64,000 nt of DNA from AWTP1-13 sp963840445 (lineage in GTDB: Bacteria; Pseudomonadota; Alphaproteobacteria; Rhizobiales; Hyphomicrobiaceae), in the NCBI GenBank assembly GCA_963840445.1, contig CAWIZC010000001.1:62001-126000 (forward strand). The letters run 5' to 3'. This document shows positions 18,638 to 26,281 of this stretch, piece after piece (position 1 is the stretch's first letter; each line of letters starts with the position of its first letter). The notes below the pieces were generated by a model. The model made no database searches, was not told the origin of the DNA, and saw only the letters and a program-made list of their open reading frames with translations. The position numbers and the translations under genes were made by a program.

Positions 18638-18934
18638 CTCGTCGACCACCTGCGCGACCTCAGCTTCTGACCCGGCCGAGACCTGTCGCGGCCTCGTGGG
18701 CGGTGGCGCGGATTTCGGTTTTTGTTGGTGCGAAGCGGACGCAACCTTGAGCGATGGTCTGGCCGCGCGAATTTATGAGTTCACGGCCTCGGTCTTCATA
18801 GGCTGCCCAGGGAAGATTAACCCGACTGCCCTTAGTAGCGCTTGTTGGACTCCGCAATGACCATGCACCGCCGACCTGGCTTTCAGTTGGGAGAGCGCGC
18901 GCGTAGGCGATTCATGGAGCGCTTCGCATGGGAG

Positions 18935-19011
18935 AAAAGCTGAACAAGATTAAAGTAACTGAGAGGACTCTGAGTCCGTTAGTCTAGGTGTGAATCCTAG
19001 TCGCGCAGCCA
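18935..19011 (+). tRNA. Degenerate tRNA-Gln(CTG)-like sequence
   Basis: The 3' half looks like a tRNA: an anticodon loop CTCTGAG (18968-18974, anticodon CTG), a short variable region, a perfect 5-bp T stem CTAGG/CCTAG around a seven-base loop TGTGAAT, then TCGCGCA-G-CCA ending at 19011. The 5' half does not supply a matching acceptor strand (TGCGCGA expected), the D arm is only vaguely recognisable, and the T loop differs from the usual TTCGAAT at two positions. It is therefore probably a decayed tRNA, an element-borne variant, or the tRNA 3' end left by an integration event. The 5' boundary given is nominal. Confidence 0.3.
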
Positions 19012-19087
19012 ACCCGAATGCCTGACCGCAATACTGCGCCGGTCATGCGACAAGCGCAGATCATCAAGAATCGCGCATCCGATCGGG

Positions 19088-19774
19088 CTACAGGCGCAAC
19101 ACGCGCAGCCAGCGCATGACGTCGAGCAGGCTCATGGCGGCGGCGGCAACGTAGGTGAAGGCGGCGGCGCGCAGGATCTCGCGCGCGGCCGGCATGTCGC
19201 GGTCGCCGATGTAGCGGCCGGCCTTGAGGACGGGCAGTGCGCGGCGGAAGCTGGCGTCGAACTCCACGGGCAGGGTGACGGCGTGCATGAGGATGGTCAT
19301 GGCCAGGATCATCATGCCCATGAACACCTCGATCAGCATGACATGCGGGCTTTTGGCCAGCACCATCATGAGCGGAGCCACCAGCATGATGATCGCCCCG
19401 ATCTTCTCCATCTTGGCGGCCTGCTTGGCGAGCCGCGTGCGTGCCTGCAGCGGCGCATAGAGGGTGGCATCCTGCATGGCATGGCCGGCCTCGTGGGCGG
19501 CGATTACTACGGCAGACAGGGAGCGGCCGTTGAAATGCTTGGGCAGAAGCCGAACGGCCTTGTCGTCGGGATCGTAGTGGTCGCCGAGCTTGGTCTCCTC
19601 GACCTTGACGTGGCCGAGCTTCATCTCGTCGAGAAGGTGGCGGGCGAACTCGCCGCCGGTACCGGGAAAGTCGGCGCGTTCGGCGCCGTGCCGATCGATG
19701 ACCTTGCGCACCCACACCTGCGGCATTACCGCCAGGCACAGCACGAGCGCCAGAACGATCAGCATGGCGGCCAC
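19088..19774 (-). CDS. Membrane-bound neutral zinc metallopeptidase (YugP family)
   Basis: The 228-residue product starts with a membrane helix (LIVLALVLCLAVMPQV), has the zinc-binding HEAGH at residues 94-98 on the cytoplasm-facing loop, and then two more hydrophobic segments (IGAIIMLVAPLMMVLA and the LIEVFMGMMILAMTILM stretch). This is the layout of the YugP/DUF2268-like family, predicted membrane proteases of unknown target. It stands alone between the tRNA-like sequence and a REP-like palindrome. Confidence 0.85.
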   Translation of the reverse strand: MAAMLIVLALVLCLAVMPQVWVRKVIDRHGAERADFPGTGGEFARHLLDEMKLGHVKVEETKLGDHYDPDDKAVRLLPKHFNGRSLSAVVIAAHEAGHAMQDATLYAPLQARTRLAKQAAKMEKIGAIIMLVAPLMMVLAKSPHVMLIEVFMGMMILAMTILMHAVTLPVEFDASFRRALPVLKAGRYIGDRDMPAAREILRAAAFTYVAAAAMSLLDVMRWLRVLRL

Positions 19775-19896
19775 GGCAAATCCTCACCTCTTCGATCGGC
19801 GAAACGTAGTGGGCGAGTGGGACGAAAGGAAGGGCAACCGCACCGGCAACGCCAACCCGCGAATTAGACGTGAAGGTGCAAGTTTGACCCCGACCT

Positions 19897-19965
19897 CGTG
19901 CTGAGCTTGTCGAAGCACGATTGGTATGTACTCTCCCGCCCTTCGACGAACTCGGGGCGGGGTCG
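19897..19965. repeat. REP-like palindromic repeat, copy 1
   Basis: CTGAGCTTGTCGAAG (from 19901) and CTTCGACGAACTCGG (from 19941) face each other as imperfect inverted arms around about 25 bases. A second copy of the same design is at 21217-21280. Such short palindromic elements are scattered in noncoding DNA of many alphaproteobacteria. Confidence 0.7.
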
Positions 19966-20087
19966 AGTTTGCGACCTGATGGCGCCTTTTTCGCGCCGCG
20001 CCGGCAGGGAAATACACCCGGTGCGGGTTGCGGCAGAGGCTTGGCGCGGCGATGATGGCCGCGGAGCTCAATCGAGAGGAAACGCCC

Positions 20088-21038
20088 ATGGTCTCCATCG
20101 CCGTCCTCGACGACTACCAGAATGTAGCCCTCAAGCTGGCCGATTGGACCAGGCTGCAGGCGGCCCACCGCGTGCAGGTGTTTAACAAGCACTTCGGCGA
20201 TTTGGAGACGACGGCCAAGGCGCTGCAGGGCTTCGAGGTGTTGGGCGTCATGCGCGAGCGCACGCCGTTCCCCCGCGCGCTGTTCGACAAGCTGCCCAAT
20301 CTCAAGCTGCTGGTGACCACCGGCAAGCGCAACGCCTCGATCGATCTTGCCGCTGCTAAGGACCGCGGCGTGCTGGTGTGCAATACGGGCGGCGCCGGCC
20401 GCGCCACCGCCGAACTCGCCATCGGCCTGATGATCGGCTTGGCGCGGCACTTGGGCGTTGAGTTCCAGAACATGCGCAACGGAGGCTGGCAGACCACCGT
20501 CGGCTCTGATCTCGACGGCAAGACGCTGGGCCTGATCGGGCTGGGCAATCTTGGCGGCAAGGTCGCACGCATCGGCAAGGCGATCGGCATGAAGACGATC
20601 GCGTGGAGCGAGAACCTGACGGCCGAGCGGGCGCGGGAGCAAGGAGCGGAGCATGTCGACAAGGACGCGCTGTTCCGGCAGGCCGACGTGATCTCCATCA
20701 ACACCGTGCTGTCGGACCGCACGCGCGGGCTGGTCGGCGCACGCGAGTTCGGCCTAATGAAGCCGACGGCGCTGCTGGTCAACACTTCGCGCGGACCGAT
20801 CGTCGATCAAGCGGCGCTGCTGGCGGCGCTGCGCGAGAAACGCATCGCGGGGTACGGAGCGGACGTGTACGACAGCGAGCCGCTGCCGGCATCGCATCCG
20901 CTGCGCGCCGAGCCGCGCGCGCTGCTGACGCCGCACATTGGCTACGTGACGGAGGAGACGTATCGCGATTTCTATGCCGGCATGGTGGCGGCGATCGACG
21001 CGTGGCTGGCGGGCAAGCCGATCAATGTGCTGACCTGA
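20088..21038 (+). CDS. D-2-hydroxyacid dehydrogenase (phosphoglycerate dehydrogenase-like)
   Basis: The start ATG 20088 is preceded by GAGAGGAAA. The NAD-binding motif GLIGLGNLGGKVARIGKAIG lies near residue 147, followed by NTSRGPIVDQAALL with the catalytic Arg/Glu region and the catalytic His in LLTPHIGYVTEETY near residue 290. At 316 residues it lacks the C-terminal ACT domain of classical SerA, so it is one of the many short members that interconvert D-2-hydroxy and 2-oxo acids with NAD(H). It is flanked on both sides by palindromic repeats, and no operon partner is evident. Confidence 0.85.
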   Translation: MVSIAVLDDYQNVALKLADWTRLQAAHRVQVFNKHFGDLETTAKALQGFEVLGVMRERTPFPRALFDKLPNLKLLVTTGKRNASIDLAAAKDRGVLVCNTGGAGRATAELAIGLMIGLARHLGVEFQNMRNGGWQTTVGSDLDGKTLGLIGLGNLGGKVARIGKAIGMKTIAWSENLTAERAREQGAEHVDKDALFRQADVISINTVLSDRTRGLVGAREFGLMKPTALLVNTSRGPIVDQAALLAALREKRIAGYGADVYDSEPLPASHPLRAEPRALLTPHIGYVTEETYRDFYAGMVAAIDAWLAGKPINVLT

Positions 21039-21057
21039 GAGGGTGCGGCATAGGTTT

Positions 21058-21180
21058 CCACCCGTCATCCCGGCCTCGACGATTTGGGCCCACGGCGCTC
21101 AATCATCGAGCGCCGGACCTCGAGGGCGCGGGTCCGGACGGCCTCGGCGCAAGCGCCTCGGCTTCCGGGATGACGGGTGG
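21058..21180. repeat. Dispersed-repeat-like element with perfect 16-bp terminal inverted repeats
   Basis: CCACCCGTCATCCCGG at 21058-21073 and its exact reverse complement CCGGGATGACGGGTGG at 21165-21180 bound a 123-base element with inner partial symmetry. Elements with GTCATCCCGG ends are a common type of noncoding repeat in alphaproteobacteria (general knowledge). It encodes nothing; it could fold into a long stem and act as a transcription barrier downstream of the dehydrogenase. Confidence 0.7.
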
Positions 21181-21216
21181 ATCATTTGCATGGCGGTTTG
21201 AGTGGTCGCCGCGCCA

Positions 21217-21280
21217 GTGCTGAGCGTGTCGAAGCGCGAGGTTGCGGACTCATTCGCCCTTCGACGGGCTCAGGGCGGAG
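21217..21280. repeat. REP-like palindromic repeat, copy 2
   Basis: CTGAGCGTGTCGAAG (from 21220) and CTTCGACGGGCTCAG (from 21259) form inverted arms, matching the element at 19897-19965 in sequence and arrangement. It lies between two convergent genes. Confidence 0.7.
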
Positions 21281-21316
21281 GTGGGTGGTCGCGGTGCGCT
21301 TCAATAAGCGGAGGCC

Positions 21317-22174
21317 CTAGACTTCGTCGATCACTGTGTTGCGCAGTGTGCCGATGCCGGCCACCTCCACCTCGACCACATCGCCCGGCACGAGCCAGCG
21401 CGGCGGATCGAAGCGGGCGCCGGCGCCGGTCGGCGTGCCGGTGACGATCACGTCGCCGGGCTTCAGCGTCGCGAACGTCGACAGGTAGGCGATCAGGTAG
21501 TCGAACGGAAACATCAAGCGCGCGGTGCTGTCGTGCTGGCGCACCTCGCCGTTGACGCGCGTGGTGAGGGTGAGCGGCGTCTTCAGGTCGATGTCGTCGC
21601 TCGTTACGATCCACGGGCCCATGCCGCCCGAGCGGTCGAAGTTCTTGCCCTGCGTGACGTTGAACTTGCCGTGTCGCAGCCAGTCGCGCACGCTGCCCTC
21701 GTTGCACAGCGTCAGCCCGAAGATGTGATCGAGGGCACGTTCGCGCGCAATGTGTCGCCCGCTCCTGCCGATCACCAGCGCGATCTCGCCTTCGTAGTCC
21801 AGTTGCTTCGACACGCGCGGGCGCTCGATCGGCTGCTCGTGCCCGACCAGCGAGGTGGGCGCGCGGCAGAACAGGCTCGGATACTGCGGGGCCGCGGAGG
21901 CGTCTTTGTATTCATCGTTGCGCTCGGCGTAGTTGACGCCGATGCACCAGATTTTCTCCGGCGCTGGAATGGGCGGCAGCAGGGCCACGGAGGCGAGTGG
22001 GTGATGCGGTCCAGCGTTGCGCGTAGCCTGGCGTGCCGCGTCGAGCGCGCCGGCCGCAATCAGATCGCGCAGCGTTGCATGCTGGGGCAGACGGGTACGC
22101 AGGTCGACGATGCCGCCATCCACGACCGCGCCGTAGCTCTCGCCGTCTCCCACCCGATAGCTCGCCAGCCGCAC
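21317..22174 (-). CDS. Fumarylacetoacetate hydrolase family protein
   Basis: A GTG start at 22174 is supported by GAGGAGG nine bases upstream. The protein (285 residues) has the two-part FAH layout: a short N-terminal domain (VRLASYRVGDGESYGAVVD) and a catalytic domain with WCIGVNYAERNDE, the metal-binding acidic set YEGEIALVIG near residue 130, GKNFDRSGGMGPW and GDVIVTGTPTGAGA near 240. Members cleave or decarboxylate acylpyruvates and related 2-oxo acids, often in aromatic catabolism. There is no operon partner; it is convergent with the dehydrogenase across palindromic repeats. Confidence 0.87.
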   Translation of the reverse strand: MRLASYRVGDGESYGAVVDGGIVDLRTRLPQHATLRDLIAAGALDAARQATRNAGPHHPLASVALLPPIPAPEKIWCIGVNYAERNDEYKDASAAPQYPSLFCRAPTSLVGHEQPIERPRVSKQLDYEGEIALVIGRSGRHIARERALDHIFGLTLCNEGSVRDWLRHGKFNVTQGKNFDRSGGMGPWIVTSDDIDLKTPLTLTTRVNGEVRQHDSTARLMFPFDYLIAYLSTFATLKPGDVIVTGTPTGAGARFDPPRWLVPGDVVEVEVAGIGTLRNTVIDEV

Positions 22175-22400
22175 CGCCGTCCTCCTCGCGTAAAGGCCCA
22201 GCCTACTCCACTTCGAGTGCGACCTGTAGGTTGTCGTGTCGAGCCCAGCACTTCGTATTTGTCTAGGGCTTGCACCACCGCTCCAACGGCGGCGGCCTGC
22301 TTGAGGCCGCCCTCGCGGGCCAGCGTCCTGAGCAAAGGTCAGCCCAACCCTCTGATCGCGCCGATGACAGGGCGCCCGTCTTCGGCTATGTGCAGCAGCA

Positions 22401-24311
22401 ATGCTGCACATCAATGACCTCACCTACCGCATCGAGGGGCGCACGATCTTCGACAAGGCCACGGTCGGCATTCCGGCCGGGCACAAGGTCGGCTTCGTCG
22501 GCCGCAACGGCTCGGGCAAAACCACCCTGCTCAAGCTGATCGCCGGCGAGTTGCACCCTGACGACGGCAGCATCCGCGTGCCGCGCGCAACCCGCATCGG
22601 CTGGGTTACGCAGGAGGCGCCGGGCGGGCCGGACAGCCTGATCGAGTTCGTGCTGGCGGCGGATAAGGAGCGCCACCGCCTCCTGCGGGAGGCCGAGACG
22701 GCGCACGATGCCGAGCGCATTGCGCTGATCCACGAACGCCTCGCCGACATCGGTGCGCACGCCGCCCCGTCGCGCGCCGCCCGCATCCTGGCCGGCCTCG
22801 GCTTCGACGAGGCGGCCCAGCAGCGTGCCTGCGCGGAATACTCCGGGGGCTGGCGCATGCGCGTGGCGCTCGCCGCCATGCTGTTCACCGAGCCCGACCT
22901 GCTGCTGCTCGACGAGCCCACCAACTATCTCGACCTGGAGGGCACGCTGTGGCTGGAGGAGTATCTGGCCGACTACCCGCACACCGTGCTGATCGTCAGC
23001 CACGACCGCGAACTGCTCAATCGCTCGGTCGGCTCTATCCTGCACCTCGCGCAGGGCAAGCTTACGCTCTACACCGGCGGCTACGACCGCTTCGAGGAGG
23101 CGAGGCGCGAGAAGCAGCGGCTCGATCTGAAACTCAAGAAGAAGCAGGACGACGAGCGCCGCCACATCGAGGCGTTTATCGCCCGCTTCAAGGCCAAGGC
23201 CTCCAAGGCTGCGCAGGCGCAGAGCCGCGTCAAGGCACTGGCGCGCATGCAGCCAATTGCCGAGCAGATCGAGGAGCGGGTGGTGCCGTTCTCGTTTCCC
23301 GGTCCGGCCAAGGCCTTCGCCAGCCCGCTGATCCGGTTGGAGGGCGCTGCCGTCGGCTACGTCGAGGAGCAGCCGGTGCTGCAGGGCCTCGACCTGCGCC
23401 TCGATGCCGACGATCGCGTCGGCCTCTTGGGCGCCAACGGCAACGGCAAGAGCACCTTCGCCAAGCTGATCGCCGGCCGCCTCGCACCCATGCATGGCCG
23501 CCGCTACGGTTCCGACAAGATCGCCGTCGGCTACTTCGCCCAGCACCAGATGGACGATCTCCCGGCCGCCAAGACACCCTATCAGCACGTGCTCGATATG
23601 ATGCCGGAGGCAACCGAGGCGCAGCGCCGCGCGCGCCTTGGCGCGCTGGGTTTCGGCGTCGACAAGGCCGACACCGAGGCCGAGAACCTGTCCGGGGGCG
23701 AGAAGGCGCGGCTTCTGTTCGCGCTCGCCACCTTCGGCGGGCGGCATCTGCTGATCCTTGACGAGCCGACCAATCATCTCGATGTCGATGCACGCGAGGC
23801 GCTGGTGCGCGCGCTCAACGACTACGAGGGCGCGGTCATTCTCATCAGTCACGACCGGCACTTAATAGAGGCCTGCGCCGACCGGCTGTGGATCGTACGC
23901 GACGGCACGGTCCGCAGCTACGACGGCGATATGGACCAGTACCGCGCCGAATGCCTAGCCGAGCGCGGCGCCGACCCGAACACGCCGCGCGCCAAGTCCA
24001 AGCTCGGCGGCCCTTCCAAGCGCACGGCGCAGGATGTGCGCCGCCAAGCCGCCGAGCAGCGCGCGGCCCTAGCACCTCTCAAGAAGAGCGTGACGAAGGC
24101 CGAGGCCGAGATCGAGCGCCTGAGCAAGAAGATCACCGCCATCGAAGGCGCGCTCGCCGACGGCACGCTCTATTCAGGCGACGTCGCCCGCGCTCAGGCG
24201 CTGGCGCGCGAGCACGGCGAGCTAATCCGCACCCGTGACGCTGCGGAAACGGCCTGGCTGGAGGCGAGCGAGGCTTACGAGGCAGCCCGCGTCAAGGATG
24301 AGGCGACGTAA
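22401..24311 (+). CDS. ABC-F family ATPase (Uup/EttA-like)
   Basis: A soluble 636-residue protein with two ABC cassettes and no membrane segments: Walker A GRNGSGKTTLL near residue 34 and GANGNGKSTF near 345, signatures YSGGWRMRVAL and LSGGEKARLLF, Walker B LLLDEPTNYLD and LILDEPTNHLD. A charged linker joins the cassettes (KKKQDDERRHIEAFIARFK), and a C-terminal coiled coil follows (about residues 560-630), as in Uup-type proteins that act on ribosomes or DNA. The start is at ATG 22401. A separate promoter presumably lies in the 226-base gap upstream. Confidence 0.9.
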   Translation: MLHINDLTYRIEGRTIFDKATVGIPAGHKVGFVGRNGSGKTTLLKLIAGELHPDDGSIRVPRATRIGWVTQEAPGGPDSLIEFVLAADKERHRLLREAETAHDAERIALIHERLADIGAHAAPSRAARILAGLGFDEAAQQRACAEYSGGWRMRVALAAMLFTEPDLLLLDEPTNYLDLEGTLWLEEYLADYPHTVLIVSHDRELLNRSVGSILHLAQGKLTLYTGGYDRFEEARREKQRLDLKLKKKQDDERRHIEAFIARFKAKASKAAQAQSRVKALARMQPIAEQIEERVVPFSFPGPAKAFASPLIRLEGAAVGYVEEQPVLQGLDLRLDADDRVGLLGANGNGKSTFAKLIAGRLAPMHGRRYGSDKIAVGYFAQHQMDDLPAAKTPYQHVLDMMPEATEAQRRARLGALGFGVDKADTEAENLSGGEKARLLFALATFGGRHLLILDEPTNHLDVDAREALVRALNDYEGAVILISHDRHLIEACADRLWIVRDGTVRSYDGDMDQYRAECLAERGADPNTPRAKSKLGGPSKRTAQDVRRQAAEQRAALAPLKKSVTKAEAEIERLSKKITAIEGALADGTLYSGDVARAQALAREHGELIRTRDAAETAWLEASEAYEAARVKDEAT

Positions 24312-24331
24312 GCCTGGCGCGGGTGGAACGA

Positions 24332-25039
24332 TCAATGCATCTGAGCGACGTAGCTGGTGGCGAGGCGGCATTGCCCGAGACGCCATTCGACCGGCCGGCC
24401 GTCGATCGTGCGCACGACGCGGTCCAGCACCATCACCGGCGAGCCCGGCGCAAGGCGCAAGGCCGTCGCAGCCGGCGCGGACGCCGTGCCGACCGAAAGG
24501 CGTTCCTCGGCCTTGCCGAGCAGCAGGCCGTAACGATGCGCGAGGAAGACGATGCGGCTGGAGCTGTCGCTCAATTCCGGGAATAGCTCGGTAGGCAGCG
24601 ACACATCTTCGTACATGAATGCGCTGTCCGCCTCGTAGCGGACGCGGCGGATGCGCCAGACCGAGATATTGTTGCGCAACTGCAGGCGCTCGCATTCCGT
24701 CGCGTTGCCGACGGCCCCGCTGACCTCCGAGACCTCGACGCGGCCGACGATCGGTTTGCCTTCGACCCCGCGGACGTTGCAGAAGCGGTCGACCAGCCCT
24801 TCCGCAGCCGGGTCGTTGACATACGTTCCGCGGCCCTGCCGGCGCGTGATGAGATGCTCGTTCTCAAGCAGGGATAGAGCCTTGCGCATGGTGCCGGCGC
24901 TTACGCCGAACTCACGCGCGAGGTCGCCCTCATTGGGAATGGCGGCACCGGGCTTCCATTGCCCGCTGGCGATGCGGTCAGCTAGGGCATCGCGCAGCTG
25001 CAGATAGATTGGCCTCGTCGCGAGTTGCACGCGTGACAT
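24332..25039 (-). CDS. GntR-family transcriptional regulator (HutC/UTRA type)
   Basis: The N-terminal winged helix (residues 10-75) contains the typical LATRPIYLQLRDALADRIASG start and FGVSAGTMRKALSLLENEHLITRRQGRGTYV recognition part in pieces. The remainder is a UTRA ligand-sensing domain (FMYEDVSLPTELFPEL, ending VEWRLGQCRLATSYVAQMH in the usual way). I start at ATG 25039 (235 residues, normal for the subfamily). HutC-type regulators usually repress a catabolic or transport operon, but no such target is adjacent, so it may act elsewhere. It converges on the ABC-F gene. Confidence 0.87.
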   Translation of the reverse strand: MSRVQLATRPIYLQLRDALADRIASGQWKPGAAIPNEGDLAREFGVSAGTMRKALSLLENEHLITRRQGRGTYVNDPAAEGLVDRFCNVRGVEGKPIVGRVEVSEVSGAVGNATECERLQLRNNISVWRIRRVRYEADSAFMYEDVSLPTELFPELSDSSSRIVFLAHRYGLLLGKAEERLSVGTASAPAATALRLAPGSPVMVLDRVVRTIDGRPVEWRLGQCRLATSYVAQMH

Positions 25040-25384
25040 GGAAAGGCTCCCGCATATCGAACAAGGTCGGTAGAAACTGTGTACCGGCGACGATGACTGC
25101 ACTGGCGCGCGCCAGGCCATTGGGCGGCCGCGGCAGGCAGCATCTGCGAAAATGTTGGTTTGGCGCCCCGACGCACGACACCGTCCCCGTTTCTAATCGC
25201 CGGAAAACTGCCAACAAGCCTACGACGTTGTCGCGCGATGTCAACGCTTGCGTTTGAATTCGTACATTCACGGATGCGTGCGCGGGCCACGTGCGTGAAA
25301 GAATGTGAACGGAGTGAGTCGCGCTCGCGCACACGCATTTCCATGCGAAGTCAGCAACGAACGCGTCGATGTCGAGTGCGGATC
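25040..25384. other. Gap between two regulator genes
   Basis: This 345-base gap lies between the GntR gene start and the stop of the Crp-like gene, both on the minus strand. It must hold the GntR promoter. I see no gene, terminator hairpin with T-tract or repeat in it. Short frames crossing it look like chance. Confidence 0.4.
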
Positions 25385-26071
25385 TCAGCGCTCGCGCGCG
25401 AGGTAGATTCCGTTCGAGCTTTTCTCGAGCGCCTTGCGATCAAGGAGGGTGATCTTGCCGCGCTGCGTGACGATCAGGCCGGCTCTCTCGAGCTCGTGCA
25501 AGGCGATCGTCACGCCCGGACGCTGCGTGCCCAGCATGACGGCGAGGAACTCGTGCGTAAGTGGAAGCTCGTCGCTGCCAAGGCGATCGGCTGCCATCAG
25601 CAGCCATCGTGCCAGGCGCTCCTCGATCTTGCTCAGTCCGTTCGCGAGCGCAGTCTGCGCGATCTGCGTGAGAAAGGTGTGCGCATAGGCCAACATCGAG
25701 CGATGCAGTGTGCGACTTTGTTCATCAAGCTCGCGCAATTTGGCGGCGCTGATGCGCAGACCCTTTCCGGCAATCTGCATGAAGGTGTCGTGCGGCGCGC
25801 GATCGGCGCCCATCACCACCACCAGCCCGGTCATGCCTTCCGGACCGATGATGCCGATCTCGATCTGCTTGCTGGAGCCGCCGCCGACGACCGAGGCGAT
25901 GCCCGCTTCGATGAAGTAGACGTCGTCGACCCGCTTGCCGCGCGTCGCAAGCTGACGGCGCACGGGAAGGTCGACGGGCGACAGGTGCGGCTGCAGCAAC
26001 TGAAAGTCCTGGCGCGACAATTGCGATAGAATGCCGTTCGCGCTCGTGTTTGGAGGCTGAGTTTTGGCCAA
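25385..26071 (-). CDS. Crp/Fnr-family transcriptional regulator
   Basis: The 228-residue product has an N-terminal cyclic-nucleotide-binding-like beta barrel (residues 15-130) and a C-terminal helix-turn-helix (ELPLTHEFLAVMLGTQRPGVTIALHELERAG, in pieces near 165-200). The barrel has no Cys cluster of the Fnr type and lacks the full cAMP phosphate-binding motif, so the effector is unknown; many alphaproteobacterial members of this subgroup answer to stress or nutrient state. Start is a TTG at 26071 with a weak ribosome site, so the N terminus is uncertain by several residues. Confidence 0.82.
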   Translation of the reverse strand: MAKTQPPNTSANGILSQLSRQDFQLLQPHLSPVDLPVRRQLATRGKRVDDVYFIEAGIASVVGGGSSKQIEIGIIGPEGMTGLVVVMGADRAPHDTFMQIAGKGLRISAAKLRELDEQSRTLHRSMLAYAHTFLTQIAQTALANGLSKIEERLARWLLMAADRLGSDELPLTHEFLAVMLGTQRPGVTIALHELERAGLIVTQRGKITLLDRKALEKSSNGIYLARER

Positions 26072-26281
26072 AGGTCCGAACCCGAAAAAATTTCAGGCTG
26101 ACGAGCGCGGAAGCATGGCAAGTGCGATGCGCGCGGATCGTCGGCTGTCGTAGCATTAGCGCAGATTTACCGACAGGGCGAAAAGCGTCTGATTCAATAC
26201 AGTAAACTGGAAACCTTAAGCACGGGATCAGACGCGGGCCAGCGGCATCCCGGCCGGCCGTTTGCTCCTCGAGGCTTTGCG

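Larger units (their letters stand above)
18527..19087 (+). other. 560-base intergenic region with hairpin and tRNA-like sequence
   Basis: No protein gene is convincing here. The region holds a perfect 8-bp hairpin at 18614-18637 and a tRNA-like 3' half ending in CCA at 19011, listed separately. The stretch from about 18600 to 18750 is reminiscent of dispersed noncoding elements of Rhizobiales genomes that contain inverted GTCCGCTT/AAGCGGAC arms; this is from memory and not verified. Confidence 0.45.

Noticed and set aside
18600..18860. Short frames starting TSAFGVKRTSS and similar
   Set aside because: They overlap a hairpin-containing noncoding element, have no ribosome site and appear to be chance translations of repeat DNA.
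18984..20654. 556-codon minus-strand frame spanning the metallopeptidase and 2-hydroxyacid dehydrogenase region
   Set aside because: It is antisense to the dehydrogenase and out of frame with the metallopeptidase; no recognisable domain.
22386..23861. 491-codon minus-strand frame
   Set aside because: It is antisense to the two-cassette ABC-F gene and has low-complexity composition.
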